From Chloroflexota bacterium (GTDB lineage Bacteria > Chloroflexota > Anaerolineae > JAAEKA01), in the NCBI GenBank assembly GCA_034717495.1, contig JAYELL010000038.1, positions 79,760 to 143,759 of the forward strand: 64,000 nt of DNA. The letters are read 5' to 3'. Numbering within the stretch: position 1 is the stretch's first letter; the number at the start of each line of letters is the position of its first letter. Both the position numbers and the translations under genes were made by a program. The notes under the pieces were generated by a model. That model did no database searches. It saw nothing but the letters and a program-made list of their open reading frames with translations, and was not told the DNA's origin. Positions 8,684 to 16,913 of this stretch are shown piece after piece.

Positions 8684-9775
8684 ATGTTTGGAACTGGATT
8701 ACTGAAGGGCTTGAGCGTTACCATCAAGCGTGCGGTGGAAACATACGTCGACGACGTAAAAGCGATTCCCAGCCGCTATGCCTACGGTCGCGATATGATC
8801 AGGCAGGGTTCTGATGAAGAAGGCATTTATACGATCCAGTACCCGGAAGAGAAGCGCCAGTTGCCGGAGCGTTTTCGTTATCTTCCGATGCTCATCCATG
8901 AGACGTCCGCTGATGAGGATCGTTGCACGGCCTGTGGAATCTGCAGCAAGGTCTGTCCTCCGCAATGTATCTGGATTATCCGTAGCAGCGATGAAAAGGG
9001 CAAACCTGTGCCCAAGCCGGCTGAATTTTTTATCGATACCTCCATCTGCATGAGCTGTGGCTTTTGCGCCGAGTTTTGCCCATTCGATGCTATCAAGATG
9101 AACCATGATTACGAGTTAGCGGTCTTCGAGCGCTATCCGGATATGGTGTACAATCTTGAGGAACTGACGGTTCCCGTCGAATACTATGCAGCCATCTATC
9201 CGACGCAATATGCCGCCGAGGAAGAGCGGCGCGCCGAGGAAGAAGCCAAAAAAGCTGCCAAGGCCGCCAAGAGGAAAAAGCCTGCAGCTCCAGCTGCCAG
9301 GGCCGCGTCCGGAGCAGCAGCAGCCAGCAAGGTGGCCGCAAAACCGGCCCCACACACCTCCGGGCTCAGCCCCGAGGAATTGGAAAAGCGCCGGGAAGAG
9401 GCCAAGGCGCGGGCAGCTGCCCGCAAGGCAGCCGCAGCGGGTGAGGCGGAAGAAGCCAAGGCTGAGTCTGAACCCCTTGCTGCCCAGTCGCAGACTTCCG
9501 GGCTCAGTCCCGAGGAGCTGGAAAAGCGCCGGGAAGAAGCCAGGGCACGAGTGGCCGCCCGCAAGGCCGCTGCCGCGGGAGAAGTCCTCGATGTGGACAA
9601 AAAAGCGGTCGCGCCGGAACCGGTTACCGTTGCCGTCACCTATGGCAAGGTTCTGGGACCAAAGGCGCGGACCTCGGGCACATTGAGCTACGAAGAACTG
9701 GAAAAACGCCGGGCGGCGTCCTACGCGCGCTACAAGGCTCGAAAAGGCGACGATGCCAAGGTTTTGCCACATTGA
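8684..9775 (+). CDS. nuoI: NuoI-like 2x[4Fe-4S] ferredoxin subunit with repeated charged tail
   Basis: Residues 1-175 match NuoI: two ferredoxin motifs, Cys81-x2-Cys-x2-Cys-x3-Cys (CTACGICSKVC) and Cys122-x2-Cys-x2-Cys-x3-Cys (CMSCGFCAEFC), which carry clusters N6a/N6b between the input side and NuoB. NuoI is normally 130-190 residues. Here residues ~178-363 add an Ala/Lys/Glu/Arg-rich tail with three copies of a motif SGLSPEELEKRREEAxAR (about residues 226, 272 and a diverged copy at 331), each followed by ARKAAAAGE-like sequence in the first two. The tail is probably helical and may bind a partner. It ends the nuo group; a terminator follows. Confidence 0.9.
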   Translation: MFGTGLLKGLSVTIKRAVETYVDDVKAIPSRYAYGRDMIRQGSDEEGIYTIQYPEEKRQLPERFRYLPMLIHETSADEDRCTACGICSKVCPPQCIWIIRSSDEKGKPVPKPAEFFIDTSICMSCGFCAEFCPFDAIKMNHDYELAVFERYPDMVYNLEELTVPVEYYAAIYPTQYAAEEERRAEEEAKKAAKAAKRKKPAAPAARAASGAAAASKVAAKPAPHTSGLSPEELEKRREEAKARAAARKAAAAGEAEEAKAESEPLAAQSQTSGLSPEELEKRREEARARVAARKAAAAGEVLDVDKKAVAPEPVTVAVTYGKVLGPKARTSGTLSYEELEKRRAASYARYKARKGDDAKVLPH

Positions 9776-9841
9776 TGGCGCCTCTGCAAGAGAGATCATA
9801 AACGATTGCGCGAACCGATTTTCCAACAGATGGATGGGTGC

Positions 9842-9889
9842 CGAGGAGTCTGGCGTTAAGCAATAGAACCGGCTCCTCGCTGCTTTTTT
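9842..9889 (+). terminator. Rho-independent terminator after nuoI
   Basis: CGAGGAG (9842-9848) pairs with CTCCTCG (9873-9879), with a long loop, followed by a run of six T. Confidence 0.65.
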
Positions 9890-9935
9890 GCAAGTAGTTC
9901 GGACGATCTGGACAGAGCGTTTGAGGAGGACACCG

Positions 9936-10619
9936 ATGTCACTTATATTTACACTTCACGGCCACGCATGTTTCACCCTGGCGAACGACGGGGCCACACT
10001 GCTGGTGGACCCCTTTATCACAGACAATCCGGCGGCAATGGTAGCGTCCGAAGACCTGGCGGCAGATTTCATTTTTGTCTCCCATGGTCATTTCGATCAC
10101 CTGCCAGACGCTGCTGATATCGCCAAACGAACCGGCGCTACCGTTTTCGGCACCGTTGAGGTGACCAGTTGGATCGCAGGTCACGGTGTGGAGAAGGTTC
10201 ACGGCATGCAGCCTGGTGGTTCATTCCAGTTTCCCTTCGGACGCGCGAAGTTGACCATCGCCCATCATGGTTCCATCTTGCCCGATGGCAGCTATGGCGG
10301 CGTCGCGGCCGGGGTCATCATCGATATCGGTGGCAAGCGGGTTTACTATACCGGCGACACTGCCTTGAGCTACGACATGAAGCTCTACGGGGAAGAGGGA
10401 ATCGATGTGCTGATCCTGCCCATTGGCGATAATTTCACCATGGGTCCTGAGGATGGCCTGCGCTGTGTCAAGTTTGTCGATCCCAAGGTGGTCATCCCGC
10501 TCCATTACGACACCTGGCCACTGATCGAGCAAAACGTGACAGCCTTTGCGGAAGCGGTGGAAGAGCAGACCGGCGCCCGTTGCATAGCGGCGGCTGTCGG
10601 GGAAGAAGTTGCCTTGTAA
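9936..10619 (+). CDS. UPF0173 metal-dependent hydrolase
   Basis: A 227-residue metallo-beta-lactamase-fold protein of the UPF0173 family. It has the early GHACFTL strand, the zinc-ligand motif SHGHFDHLPDA, the AHHG segment, YTGDTAL with the bridging Asp, and a late PLHYDTWP His. Family members are usually annotated as hydrolases without a known substrate. The start is fixed by a GAGGAGGA ribosome binding site at 9923-9930; the open frame upstream runs into the terminator. It is followed by its own terminator. Confidence 0.9.
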   Translation: MSLIFTLHGHACFTLANDGATLLVDPFITDNPAAMVASEDLAADFIFVSHGHFDHLPDAADIAKRTGATVFGTVEVTSWIAGHGVEKVHGMQPGGSFQFPFGRAKLTIAHHGSILPDGSYGGVAAGVIIDIGGKRVYYTGDTALSYDMKLYGEEGIDVLILPIGDNFTMGPEDGLRCVKFVDPKVVIPLHYDTWPLIEQNVTAFAEAVEEQTGARCIAAAVGEEVAL

Positions 10620-10633
10620 CCGGCTTGCGACTG

Positions 10634-10657
10634 GCAGCCAGATGGCTGCGTTTTTTT
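10634..10657 (+). terminator. Rho-independent terminator after the UPF0173 gene
   Basis: GCAGCC and GGCTGC form a 6-bp stem with a 4-base loop, followed by GTTTTTTT. Confidence 0.8.
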
Positions 10658-10705
10658 GACGATTCCTGTGCAATGTGGCACGCGCATTATCCGACGAGGT
10701 GCCAA

Positions 10706-11074
10706 ATGGCAAGCATGTTTCCAAAAGCTGAAATTCTTTTCCCGTTCACGTTGATTCCCGCGCTGAAAGACCTGCGAGGGCCCAAGTGGGCGGAATTGGT
10801 GGGCCAGGTCTCCAGGTTGCCGCAGACCCATCCGGACAGCCTGGCCTTCTGCCTGATGATGGTTGAACTCGATGGTTGCCTGAATTGTTATGCGGGCAGC
10901 TACAAGTTCATGCGAGGCTGCGCCGCGTGCGCTCGCCAGACTATCACACAGTTCAAGGGCAGCGATGCTGCTTTGTTGCGTCTGTTCCAGCAGGCCCAGC
11001 AGGCCGTCCAGGAATACCAGGTTTCAGGCCAGTACACCCCTTTGGATGATCGGGAGACTGAAGAGGTCGCGTAA
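10706..11074 (+). CDS. Unrecognised Cys-rich small protein
   Basis: About 122 residues; I do not recognise the family. A central segment holds clustered cysteines: LDGCLNCYAGSYKFM then GCAACARQTI, that is two CxxC pairs within about 17 residues. This could bind a metal or Fe-S cluster or form a redox site. The rest is predicted helical with no signal peptide or membrane segment. GAGG at 10696-10699 supports ATG 10706. It precedes an FAD-dependent oxidoreductase on the same strand. Confidence 0.6.
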   Translation: MASMFPKAEILFPFTLIPALKDLRGPKWAELVGQVSRLPQTHPDSLAFCLMMVELDGCLNCYAGSYKFMRGCAACARQTITQFKGSDAALLRLFQQAQQAVQEYQVSGQYTPLDDRETEEVA

Positions 11075-11152
11075 TGGTGGTCACTTCTGCGGCATCATTT
11101 CAATCGGCTGCCCTTCTGTATGGCAGGAAATTCTGGCAATCGGGCAACAGGT

Positions 11153-12475
11153 ATGACTGAGCAAGCGCACGTCGGCATCGTAGGTGCCGGCATTGCCGGC
11201 CTTACGGCCGCATTTGACCTGTCGAAAAAAGGTTATCGGGTAACGGTTCTGGAAAGCAGCCATCGAGTTGGTGGGCTGGCAGCTGGCTTCAAGGCCTCCA
11301 ATTGGGATTGGCCTCTGGAGGAGTTCTACCATCACATCTTCACCGGTGATGAAGCGATCCTCAACCTGGCCGGGGAGATCGGTAGTTCCGTCTTTTTCCG
11401 TCGTCCCGTGACGTCCATGTGGTTCGAGGGCAAGGCCTATCCTTTCGATAGCCCGATGCGCGTGTTGAGCTTTCCTCACCTGGGATTTGTGGACAAGATG
11501 CGCATGGGCCTTACGATCGCGTATCTGCGCTACCTGACCCGCGACTGGAAGCAGCTCGAAACGACGACCTCGGATCGTTGGCTGCGAAAGCAGATGGGGA
11601 ATCAAGCCTACGAAACCTTGTGGCAGCCTATGTTACAGGGAAAATTTGGCGATCACTACGATGAGGTCAACCTGGCCTGGTTCTGGGCGAGAATGGTAAA
11701 ACGCAGCCCCAGCCTTGGCTATTTCGAGGGAGGATTCCAGACGTTTGCCGATCGTTTGGCTGATGCCTTGCTGGATCGGGGCGGGCAGATTCGAACCGAT
11801 ACCAGGGTGAGTCACATTGTTCGATCCAATGGCGGTTGGCAACTGCAATCCGCTGATGGCGATGACGACTCAGAACCCTTTGACGCCGTGGTTGCGACGG
11901 TGCCCCCTTATCTGCTGGCGCGCATCGTACCCGGCCTTCCGGCGGACTACCTGGCGGGATTGCAGCAGTTGCAGTCGATGGGGGCCGTTGTCATGACAAT
12001 GGCCGTGGACCGGCCAATTACCGACGGTCACTATTGGATTAACCTGCCCAAGGCTGCTGGTTTCCCCTTTCTGGCCTTCGTGGAGCACACCAATTACATC
12101 GATTCCGAGCATTATGGCGGCGACCATGTAATCTATTGCGGTGATTACCTGGATGTCGATCATGCCCATTTTTCCATGAGCGACGAGGAACTGCTGGATG
12201 CATTTTTGCCCGGAATTAAACGGCTGCGACCCGACTTTGAGCGCAGCTGGATTCGTCAATTTTGGGTACACAAGGCGGCCTACGCCCAGCCTGTGCCCCC
12301 TGTCAACTATTCCCATCAGATTCCGGACCTGAGAACGCCGCTAACCGGGCTATACTTCGCCAGCATGAGCCAGGTGTACCCCTGGGACCGGGGCACCAAC
12401 TACGCGGTTGACATCGGTCACAGAGTAGCCGGACTGGTGCAGGATGATCTGCGAAATCAAAACCAAGAGAGGTAG
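11153..12475 (+). CDS. NAD(P)/FAD-dependent oxidoreductase (protoporphyrinogen oxidase/amine oxidase-like)
   Basis: About 440 residues of the flavin amine oxidase/phytoene desaturase superfamily. The N-terminal dinucleotide-binding motif is [21 protein letters not shown], slightly beyond which are [12 protein letters not shown] and a C-terminal segment [19 protein letters not shown] that closes the FAD site. Similar proteins occur in glycan or isoprenoid clusters; no substrate can be assigned. The start at ATG 11153 places the Rossmann motif near the N terminus; ATG 11120 is an alternative. mrp follows 8 bases after its stop. Confidence 0.82.
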   Translation: MTEQAHVGIVGAGIAGLTAAFDLSKKGYRVTVLESSHRVGGLAAGFKASNWDWPLEEFYHHIFTGDEAILNLAGEIGSSVFFRRPVTSMWFEGKAYPFDSPMRVLSFPHLGFVDKMRMGLTIAYLRYLTRDWKQLETTTSDRWLRKQMGNQAYETLWQPMLQGKFGDHYDEVNLAWFWARMVKRSPSLGYFEGGFQTFADRLADALLDRGGQIRTDTRVSHIVRSNGGWQLQSADGDDDSEPFDAVVATVPPYLLARIVPGLPADYLAGLQQLQSMGAVVMTMAVDRPITDGHYWINLPKAAGFPFLAFVEHTNYIDSEHYGGDHVIYCGDYLDVDHAHFSMSDEELLDAFLPGIKRLRPDFERSWIRQFWVHKAAYAQPVPPVNYSHQIPDLRTPLTGLYFASMSQVYPWDRGTNYAVDIGHRVAGLVQDDLRNQNQER

Positions 12476-12483
12476 CATATTTT

Positions 12484-13554
12484 ATGACGACAAGTGATAG
12501 CAAAGAAAACGGACATGTAACCGAAACTGAGGTGTTGGCTGCCCTGAGCAACGTCATCGAACCTGAACTGCACAAGGATCTGGTTACCCTGAACATGATC
12601 AGGGACATTCAGATCGATGGCGGACAGGTGGCGTTTACCATCATGTTGACGACTCCCGCGTGCCCCTTGCGCGGGAAGATGGAGGAGGAAAGCATGGCGG
12701 CTGTATTGGCCATGCCAGGCGTCGAGTCGGTAAAGGTCAACTTCGATGCCAACGTGCGGCAAGACAGTCGAATTGCGGGTCAACTGCAAATACCTGTCAA
12801 AAACATCATAGCCGTTGCCAGCGGTAAGGGTGGCGTCGGAAAGAGCACCGTCGCGGTCAACCTGGCGGTTGCCCTGGCCCAACAGGGCGCCAAGGTCGGT
12901 ATCCTGGATGCCGATATCACTGGCCCCAATATTCCCATGATGATGGGTCTAACCCGGGATAGTTTGCCTTCGCCTGAGGATGGCAAACTGGTTCCCCCCG
13001 TTGCCTACGGTGTTGAAGTCATCAGTATGGGTTTCCTGATTCCGCCCGGGAAGGCTGTGATCTGGCGCGGACCCATGCTGCATGGCGCCATTCGCCAGTT
13101 GTTCACCGATGTGGCTTGGGGCGAGCTCGATTATCTGATCGTCGATATGCCGCCCGGCACTGGTGATGCTACGCTCACACTGGCCCAATCGGTGCCGGTA
13201 ACCGGTGGCATTATTGTATCCACGCCGCAAAATGTGGCGCTGGATGATGCGCAGAAAGGGCTTGCTGCCTTCGAGCAACTGCAGGTGCCGATACTGGGCA
13301 TCATCGAAAATATGGCCGGGGAGGTGTTCGGCGAGGGTGGTGCAGAGCGGGCGGCCGAGCAATTGCATGTGCCATTCCTGGGCCGGGTCTATCTTGACCG
13401 GACCATCCGGGAAGGCAGCGATGCCGGATGGCCGATCGTGGCTGTCCATCCTGACAACGAGCAGGCCCAGGCCTTCAAAAACCTGGCGCAAGCTGTTGCT
13501 GCCCGGATTAGCGTAATGAGCTTCCAATCGGCTCCCGAGTTGAAGATAATTTAG
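12484..13554 (+). CDS. mrp: Mrp/NBP35-type Fe-S carrier ATPase
   Basis: A 356-residue ApbC/Mrp-family protein: an N-terminal MIP18/DUF59 domain (~14-95; TPACPLRG near 57-64), then a deviant Walker A P-loop [10 protein letters not shown] (113-122), DADITGPN and DMPPGTGD. The family carries or inserts 4Fe-4S clusters. Unusually, the CxxC that most homologues have after GIIENM is missing: the sequence goes directly from ENMAGE to VFGEGG. An AGAGAGG-type ribosome binding site precedes the ATG. Context beside Fe-S-rich complex I genes fits cluster delivery. Confidence 0.92.
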   Translation: MTTSDSKENGHVTETEVLAALSNVIEPELHKDLVTLNMIRDIQIDGGQVAFTIMLTTPACPLRGKMEEESMAAVLAMPGVESVKVNFDANVRQDSRIAGQLQIPVKNIIAVASGKGGVGKSTVAVNLAVALAQQGAKVGILDADITGPNIPMMMGLTRDSLPSPEDGKLVPPVAYGVEVISMGFLIPPGKAVIWRGPMLHGAIRQLFTDVAWGELDYLIVDMPPGTGDATLTLAQSVPVTGGIIVSTPQNVALDDAQKGLAAFEQLQVPILGIIENMAGEVFGEGGAERAAEQLHVPFLGRVYLDRTIREGSDAGWPIVAVHPDNEQAQAFKNLAQAVAARISVMSFQSAPELKII

Positions 13555-14272
13555 TACCTTTTGAGTCAGATTCTTGCACACTGGGCAAGGAGATTATCCG
13601 CGAACCTAACAAGGAAGTACCGCAAACCTGAAAAGAAAAAAACATGACCGTAGCGCTGTCCTGAGTGTAGCCTAAGGGCAAACGTAGATCAATCAATAAA
13701 GAAGATCAGCGAAAACCTGCGCCGAAGGTCTGCGTAATCAGCGTTCTCCTGGCTTGTCCAGGTTAGGTTATTCCCAGCGATTCTCGATATGACGAAATTG
13801 GGCGCTGGAGTCGAGCCAGTGCGTAGCCCCCGTTTCGTCAGAGCGTCGGAGCGTCGGAATGTCAGGATGTCGCCAGGGCAGGCCATTCTGTCTGTCATTG
13901 CGACGCTACGCCAGCACGCTAGCAAGCGGTGCGTGAGCTAGCTAGGTAGGCCCGATCCCTCATCTACCTCGGCGGCGGTTGTGCGTGGGGCAAGGGCCGT
14001 GGCAATCCCAGAGTCCCTGCCCAATCCAACCTTACTTGACTGAAGAATGTTTGAGATCGCCGTCCACGAATAGGGCCACGAATACACGAACAGGGCAGAT
14101 GCAGGGTCACTGCATTCGTGGATGGCCAGCTTCGGCCAGGGACGCGGAGTCGGAATGTCGGAAGGGCAGAATGTCAGAGTGTCGGAGTATCGCTGTGTCG
14201 CCGTGTCGCCCTTCTCCCCATCTCCGCGTCCCCGCGTCGCTCTATCCCCGTGTCCGACCCCGGAACTGACCA
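13555..14272. repeat. Repeat-filled intergenic region between mrp and the Fe-S oxidoreductase
   Basis: No gene is supported. It contains a degraded copy of the GCGCTGTCCTGAG... / CTGCGCCGAAGGTCTGCG repeat (about 13650-13745, also near 26660 and 47810-48045), two octamer-phased tracts (13837-13876 and 14149-14262, words GTCGGANN changing to TCYCCGCG), a CACGAATA-type repeat near 14065-14128, and at 13903-13941 a 39-base sequence whose exact reverse complement lies at 29912-29950. Confidence 0.8.
14149..14262. repeat. Octamer-phased tract, words GTCGGANN to TCCCCGNG
   Basis: Fourteen consecutive in-phase octamers beginning GTCGGAAT, GTCGGAAG, GGCAGAAT, GTCAGAGT, then GTCGCCGT and pyrimidine-rich words TCTCCGCG, TCCCCGCG. 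The tract ends just past the stop codon side of the minus-strand Fe-S oxidoreductase gene. Confidence 0.85.
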
Positions 14273-16291
14273 CTATCCACGATCCACCAATCCCTCAGCC
14301 ACCAGCTCCACCACATCCTTGACCTCGATGCCTTGATCAGCCTGTTTAGAGGCGTCGGTAAGCATGGTGAGGCAGAAGGGGCAACCGACGGCGATCGTCT
14401 TGGCGCCCGTGGCCGCGGCTTCCTCGTAACGACTTTCGTTGACTGCCTTCTGACCCGGTTCCTCTTCCTTCCACATCTGCGCACCACCCGCACCACAGCA
14501 GAAGGATTGGCGTCCCTGGCGTTTCATCTCCACCAGATCGCCGCTGACCCCCTGCAGCACCTGGCGGGGTGGGTCCAGGATATCGTTCTGCCTTCCCAGG
14601 TAGCAGGGGTCGTGGAATGTGACCGGGCCGCTGCTTGCCGGTCCAGACTGGATCTTGCCTTCGAGCATCAGATCGGCAATCAACTGGGTGCTGTGGATCA
14701 CATCGTACTGACCGCCATATTGGTGGTATTCCTTGCCCAGGACATGCATGCAGTGGGGGCATGTAGTGACGATACGCGAAACATCGAACTCATCGAGGAC
14801 TTCGATGTTGCTGAGTGCCAACTCCCAGAAGAGAGCTTCGTTGCCAGACCGGCGGGCCGAGTCGCCGGTGCAGTTTTCCATCTCGCCCAGCACGGCAAAA
14901 TTCACCCCGGCAGCCTTCAGGATGGCAACAAACGCCCTGGCTGTCTTCTGGGCGCGCATGTCGTAGGCGGGCGCGCAACCGACCCACCATAAGATGTCGA
15001 ACTCGGGATTGTCTTCCACGGTCGGAATGTCCAGATCGCTGGCCCAGGCCATCCGGTCTCCCCGGGCCAGGTTCCAGGGATTGCCAGAGCGTTCCATGCC
15101 CCGGAAGGCCTGCTGTAATTCATGGGGAAACTGGCTTTCCATGAGCACCTGGTTGCGGCGAATATGCATGATATCGAACATGGGCTCATTGCCCACGGGA
15201 CAGATCTCAATGCAGGCGCCGCACGCTGTGCAGGCCCACAGCGCGGAGTCACTTATGGCGTAGGTCAGTAGCTGCTCCGAGTCGTCGCCAGCCGCCAGTT
15301 CATTGACATGAGCATTGATGTAGTAGCGTTTGTTGATCTCCAGCGCCGAGGGCGATAGCTCCTTGCCAGTCAGATAGGCGGGGCATTCATCCTGACAGCG
15401 GTTGCACATGATGCAGGCATAGGCATCCAGGATGTGGGTCGAGGGCAGCTGTTCCAGCCTGGCCGCGCCAAACTGCTCGATTTCCTCATCTTCAAAATCC
15501 ATCGGTTCCAGTTCGCCCAGCGAGCTTCGTCGGGGATGAGTCAGGAAATTGAACCCCGACATGATCAGGTGGACGTGCTTGCTGCGGGGAAAGTAGGGGA
15601 TGAAAGCCAGGATCAGGCCCAGAGCAATCCACCAGGAGAGGTGTTGCAGCAGCGTCAGGGTTGAGTCGTTGAATCCGGACCAGAGAGAAGATGCTGCGCT
15701 GGCAAAAGGCTGCCAGGAATCTCCCATGCCCTCCATGGCAAGGCCGAAGCTGACCCCCAGAAATCGAAAGCCCACGTGCAGGATGATGAACACCCCGACG
15801 ATCAGAGAATCGCGGCGCACGGCCCCCTGCCTGACCTTCTCCATGAGCTTGACATTGTCGCGGATTTCCAAGTCTTTGCTGTGGAAGACAAACCGGCGCA
15901 ACAGGAAGTAGATCATGCCGACGATCACGGCAACGCTCAAGAGATCGGCCAGAAGACGAAACAGGTTGCCAACGAGCCCCTGGCCCAGGAAGTGCACGCC
16001 AAAGAAGCCCTCGACGATATCTCCCAGGTTGACCAGAAAATAGAAGATAAAGCCCCAGGCGACCATAGCGTGAAAGAAGCTGGAGACAAACCGGGTATCC
16101 CAAGTTGGCTTCAAGAGGGCCCAGTCTGACAGGGCTTCGCCGACGCGGGATCCCATATCATGAGGAGGGAAGTCTCCCTGGCCACGATTGATGATTTGCC
16201 AGATCCTGCGGAAACCCTGATAGCCGTAATAAAGGGAAACAACGGCCGCCAGAACGAACAGGATCATCTCAATGATGGACAGTTGGAACAT
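14273..16291 (-). CDS. Membrane-bound Fe-S oxidoreductase (HdrDE / EMO-like)
   Basis: A 672-residue fusion. Residues ~1-250 have about six membrane helices resembling the nitrate-reductase gamma/HdrE cytochrome-like subunit. Two 4Fe-4S motifs follow (Cys293-Cys296-Cys299-Cys303 and Cys354-Cys357-Cys360-Cys364), then two HdrD-type CCG domains (VGCAPAYD, ENCTGD, TTCPHCMH; HDPCYLGR, FCCGAGG). This architecture is known as the ETF:quinone oxidoreductase-like DUF224/EMO protein that links beta-oxidation or heterodisulfide-type redox to membrane quinones. A GAGGAG site fixes ATG 16291. Its promoter carries the palindrome shared with the phasin-like gene at 48 kb. Confidence 0.88.
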   Translation of the reverse strand: MFQLSIIEMILFVLAAVVSLYYGYQGFRRIWQIINRGQGDFPPHDMGSRVGEALSDWALLKPTWDTRFVSSFFHAMVAWGFIFYFLVNLGDIVEGFFGVHFLGQGLVGNLFRLLADLLSVAVIVGMIYFLLRRFVFHSKDLEIRDNVKLMEKVRQGAVRRDSLIVGVFIILHVGFRFLGVSFGLAMEGMGDSWQPFASAASSLWSGFNDSTLTLLQHLSWWIALGLILAFIPYFPRSKHVHLIMSGFNFLTHPRRSSLGELEPMDFEDEEIEQFGAARLEQLPSTHILDAYACIMCNRCQDECPAYLTGKELSPSALEINKRYYINAHVNELAAGDDSEQLLTYAISDSALWACTACGACIEICPVGNEPMFDIMHIRRNQVLMESQFPHELQQAFRGMERSGNPWNLARGDRMAWASDLDIPTVEDNPEFDILWWVGCAPAYDMRAQKTARAFVAILKAAGVNFAVLGEMENCTGDSARRSGNEALFWELALSNIEVLDEFDVSRIVTTCPHCMHVLGKEYHQYGGQYDVIHSTQLIADLMLEGKIQSGPASSGPVTFHDPCYLGRQNDILDPPRQVLQGVSGDLVEMKRQGRQSFCCGAGGAQMWKEEEPGQKAVNESRYEEAAATGAKTIAVGCPFCLTMLTDASKQADQGIEVKDVVELVAEGLVDRG

Positions 16292-16310
16292 GGGGTTGGC
16301 TCCTCTAATT

Positions 16311-16342
16311 GTCAATTGGTGAATGGCCAATAGTCAATTGTT
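16311..16342. repeat. Short octamer tract with CAATTG words in the 5' leader
   Basis: GTCAATTG, GTGAATGG, CCAATAGT and CAATTGTT are in 8-base phase. The tract lies in the untranslated leader of the Fe-S oxidoreductase mRNA; similar CAATTG words recur near 29990. Confidence 0.6.
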
Positions 16343-16377
16343 AACGGCAGAGAGCAGGTGAAAGACTGTTGACACCG

Positions 16378-16406
16378 ATTATACAGGCGAATGGCAGAGG
16401 CGACAA
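16378..16406 (-). promoter_or_regulatory. Promoter for the Fe-S oxidoreductase
   Basis: On the minus strand TTGTCG (16401-16406) and a perfect TATAAT (16378-16383) are 17 bp apart, giving a leader of about 80 bases. Confidence 0.7.
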
Positions 16407-16412
16407 GCGATG

Positions 16413-16427
16413 TGACGCGGTGCGTCA
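16413..16427. promoter_or_regulatory. Palindromic operator TGACGC-GGT-GCGTCA
   Basis: A perfect 6-bp inverted repeat with a 3-base centre immediately upstream of the -35 box of the Fe-S oxidoreductase promoter and about 20 bp from the divergent GIY-YIG promoter. The same arms and spacing occur at 48719-48733 over the phasin-like gene start region. Confidence 0.7.
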
Positions 16428-16447
16428 ATTTGTGTACAAAAAAGGGC

Positions 16448-16476
16448 TTGCCTACAGGCATCATTTCGGGTAAACT
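16448..16476 (+). promoter_or_regulatory. Promoter for the GIY-YIG gene, probably leaderless
   Basis: TTGCCT (16448-16453) and TAAACT (16471-16476) are 17 bp apart. The predicted transcription start coincides with ATG 16483, and no ribosome binding site is visible. Confidence 0.55.
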
Positions 16477-16482
16477 GTGTCC

Positions 16483-16785
16483 ATGGACGATCGAAGCCAA
16501 GCCTACATTTACATTGTACGCTGTGCCAACGGCAACTACTACACCGGGTGGACTACCGATGTTCAGCGCCGGGTGAAGCAGCACAACGCCGGGCGCGGGG
16601 CGCGTTATACGCGACAGCATGGCCCGGTCGAACTCATTTACTGGGAGGTCCTTCCTGACCGCAGCGCGGCCATGAAACGTGAGGACGAGATCAAACGCAA
16701 GGGACGCCAGTACAAGGAACAGATTATCATGGAGAGCGGTCCTGATTGGGCGGCCGGCGCTGGCCGGCAGCAGGATGGCGACTAG
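16483..16785 (+). CDS. GIY-YIG endonuclease-fold protein (UPF0213-like)
   Basis: A 100-residue single-domain GIY-YIG protein. The motif pair YIYIVRC and YYTGWTTD corresponds to GIY and YIG, followed by RRVKQHNAGRGARYT with the conserved Arg and the catalytic-type Glu in the following helix. UPF0213 proteins are small putative nucleases of unknown cellular role, not mobile-element genes. A promoter ends seven bases before the ATG, so translation is probably leaderless. A short hairpin (CATGCC/GGCATG near 16798-16812) follows the gene. Confidence 0.88.
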   Translation: MDDRSQAYIYIVRCANGNYYTGWTTDVQRRVKQHNAGRGARYTRQHGPVELIYWEVLPDRSAAMKREDEIKRKGRQYKEQIIMESGPDWAAGAGRQQDGD

Positions 16786-16913
16786 CGGCTTCGGCGGCAT
16801 GCCTTCGGCATGACACCGACAAGGCCGAAGGCTCGTTGTGAACCAAGATCATTCAGGAAGAGGCTGATATGTACCTGTACATGTTCCGCGTGTTGCACAA
16901 GGAGGGATAGACG

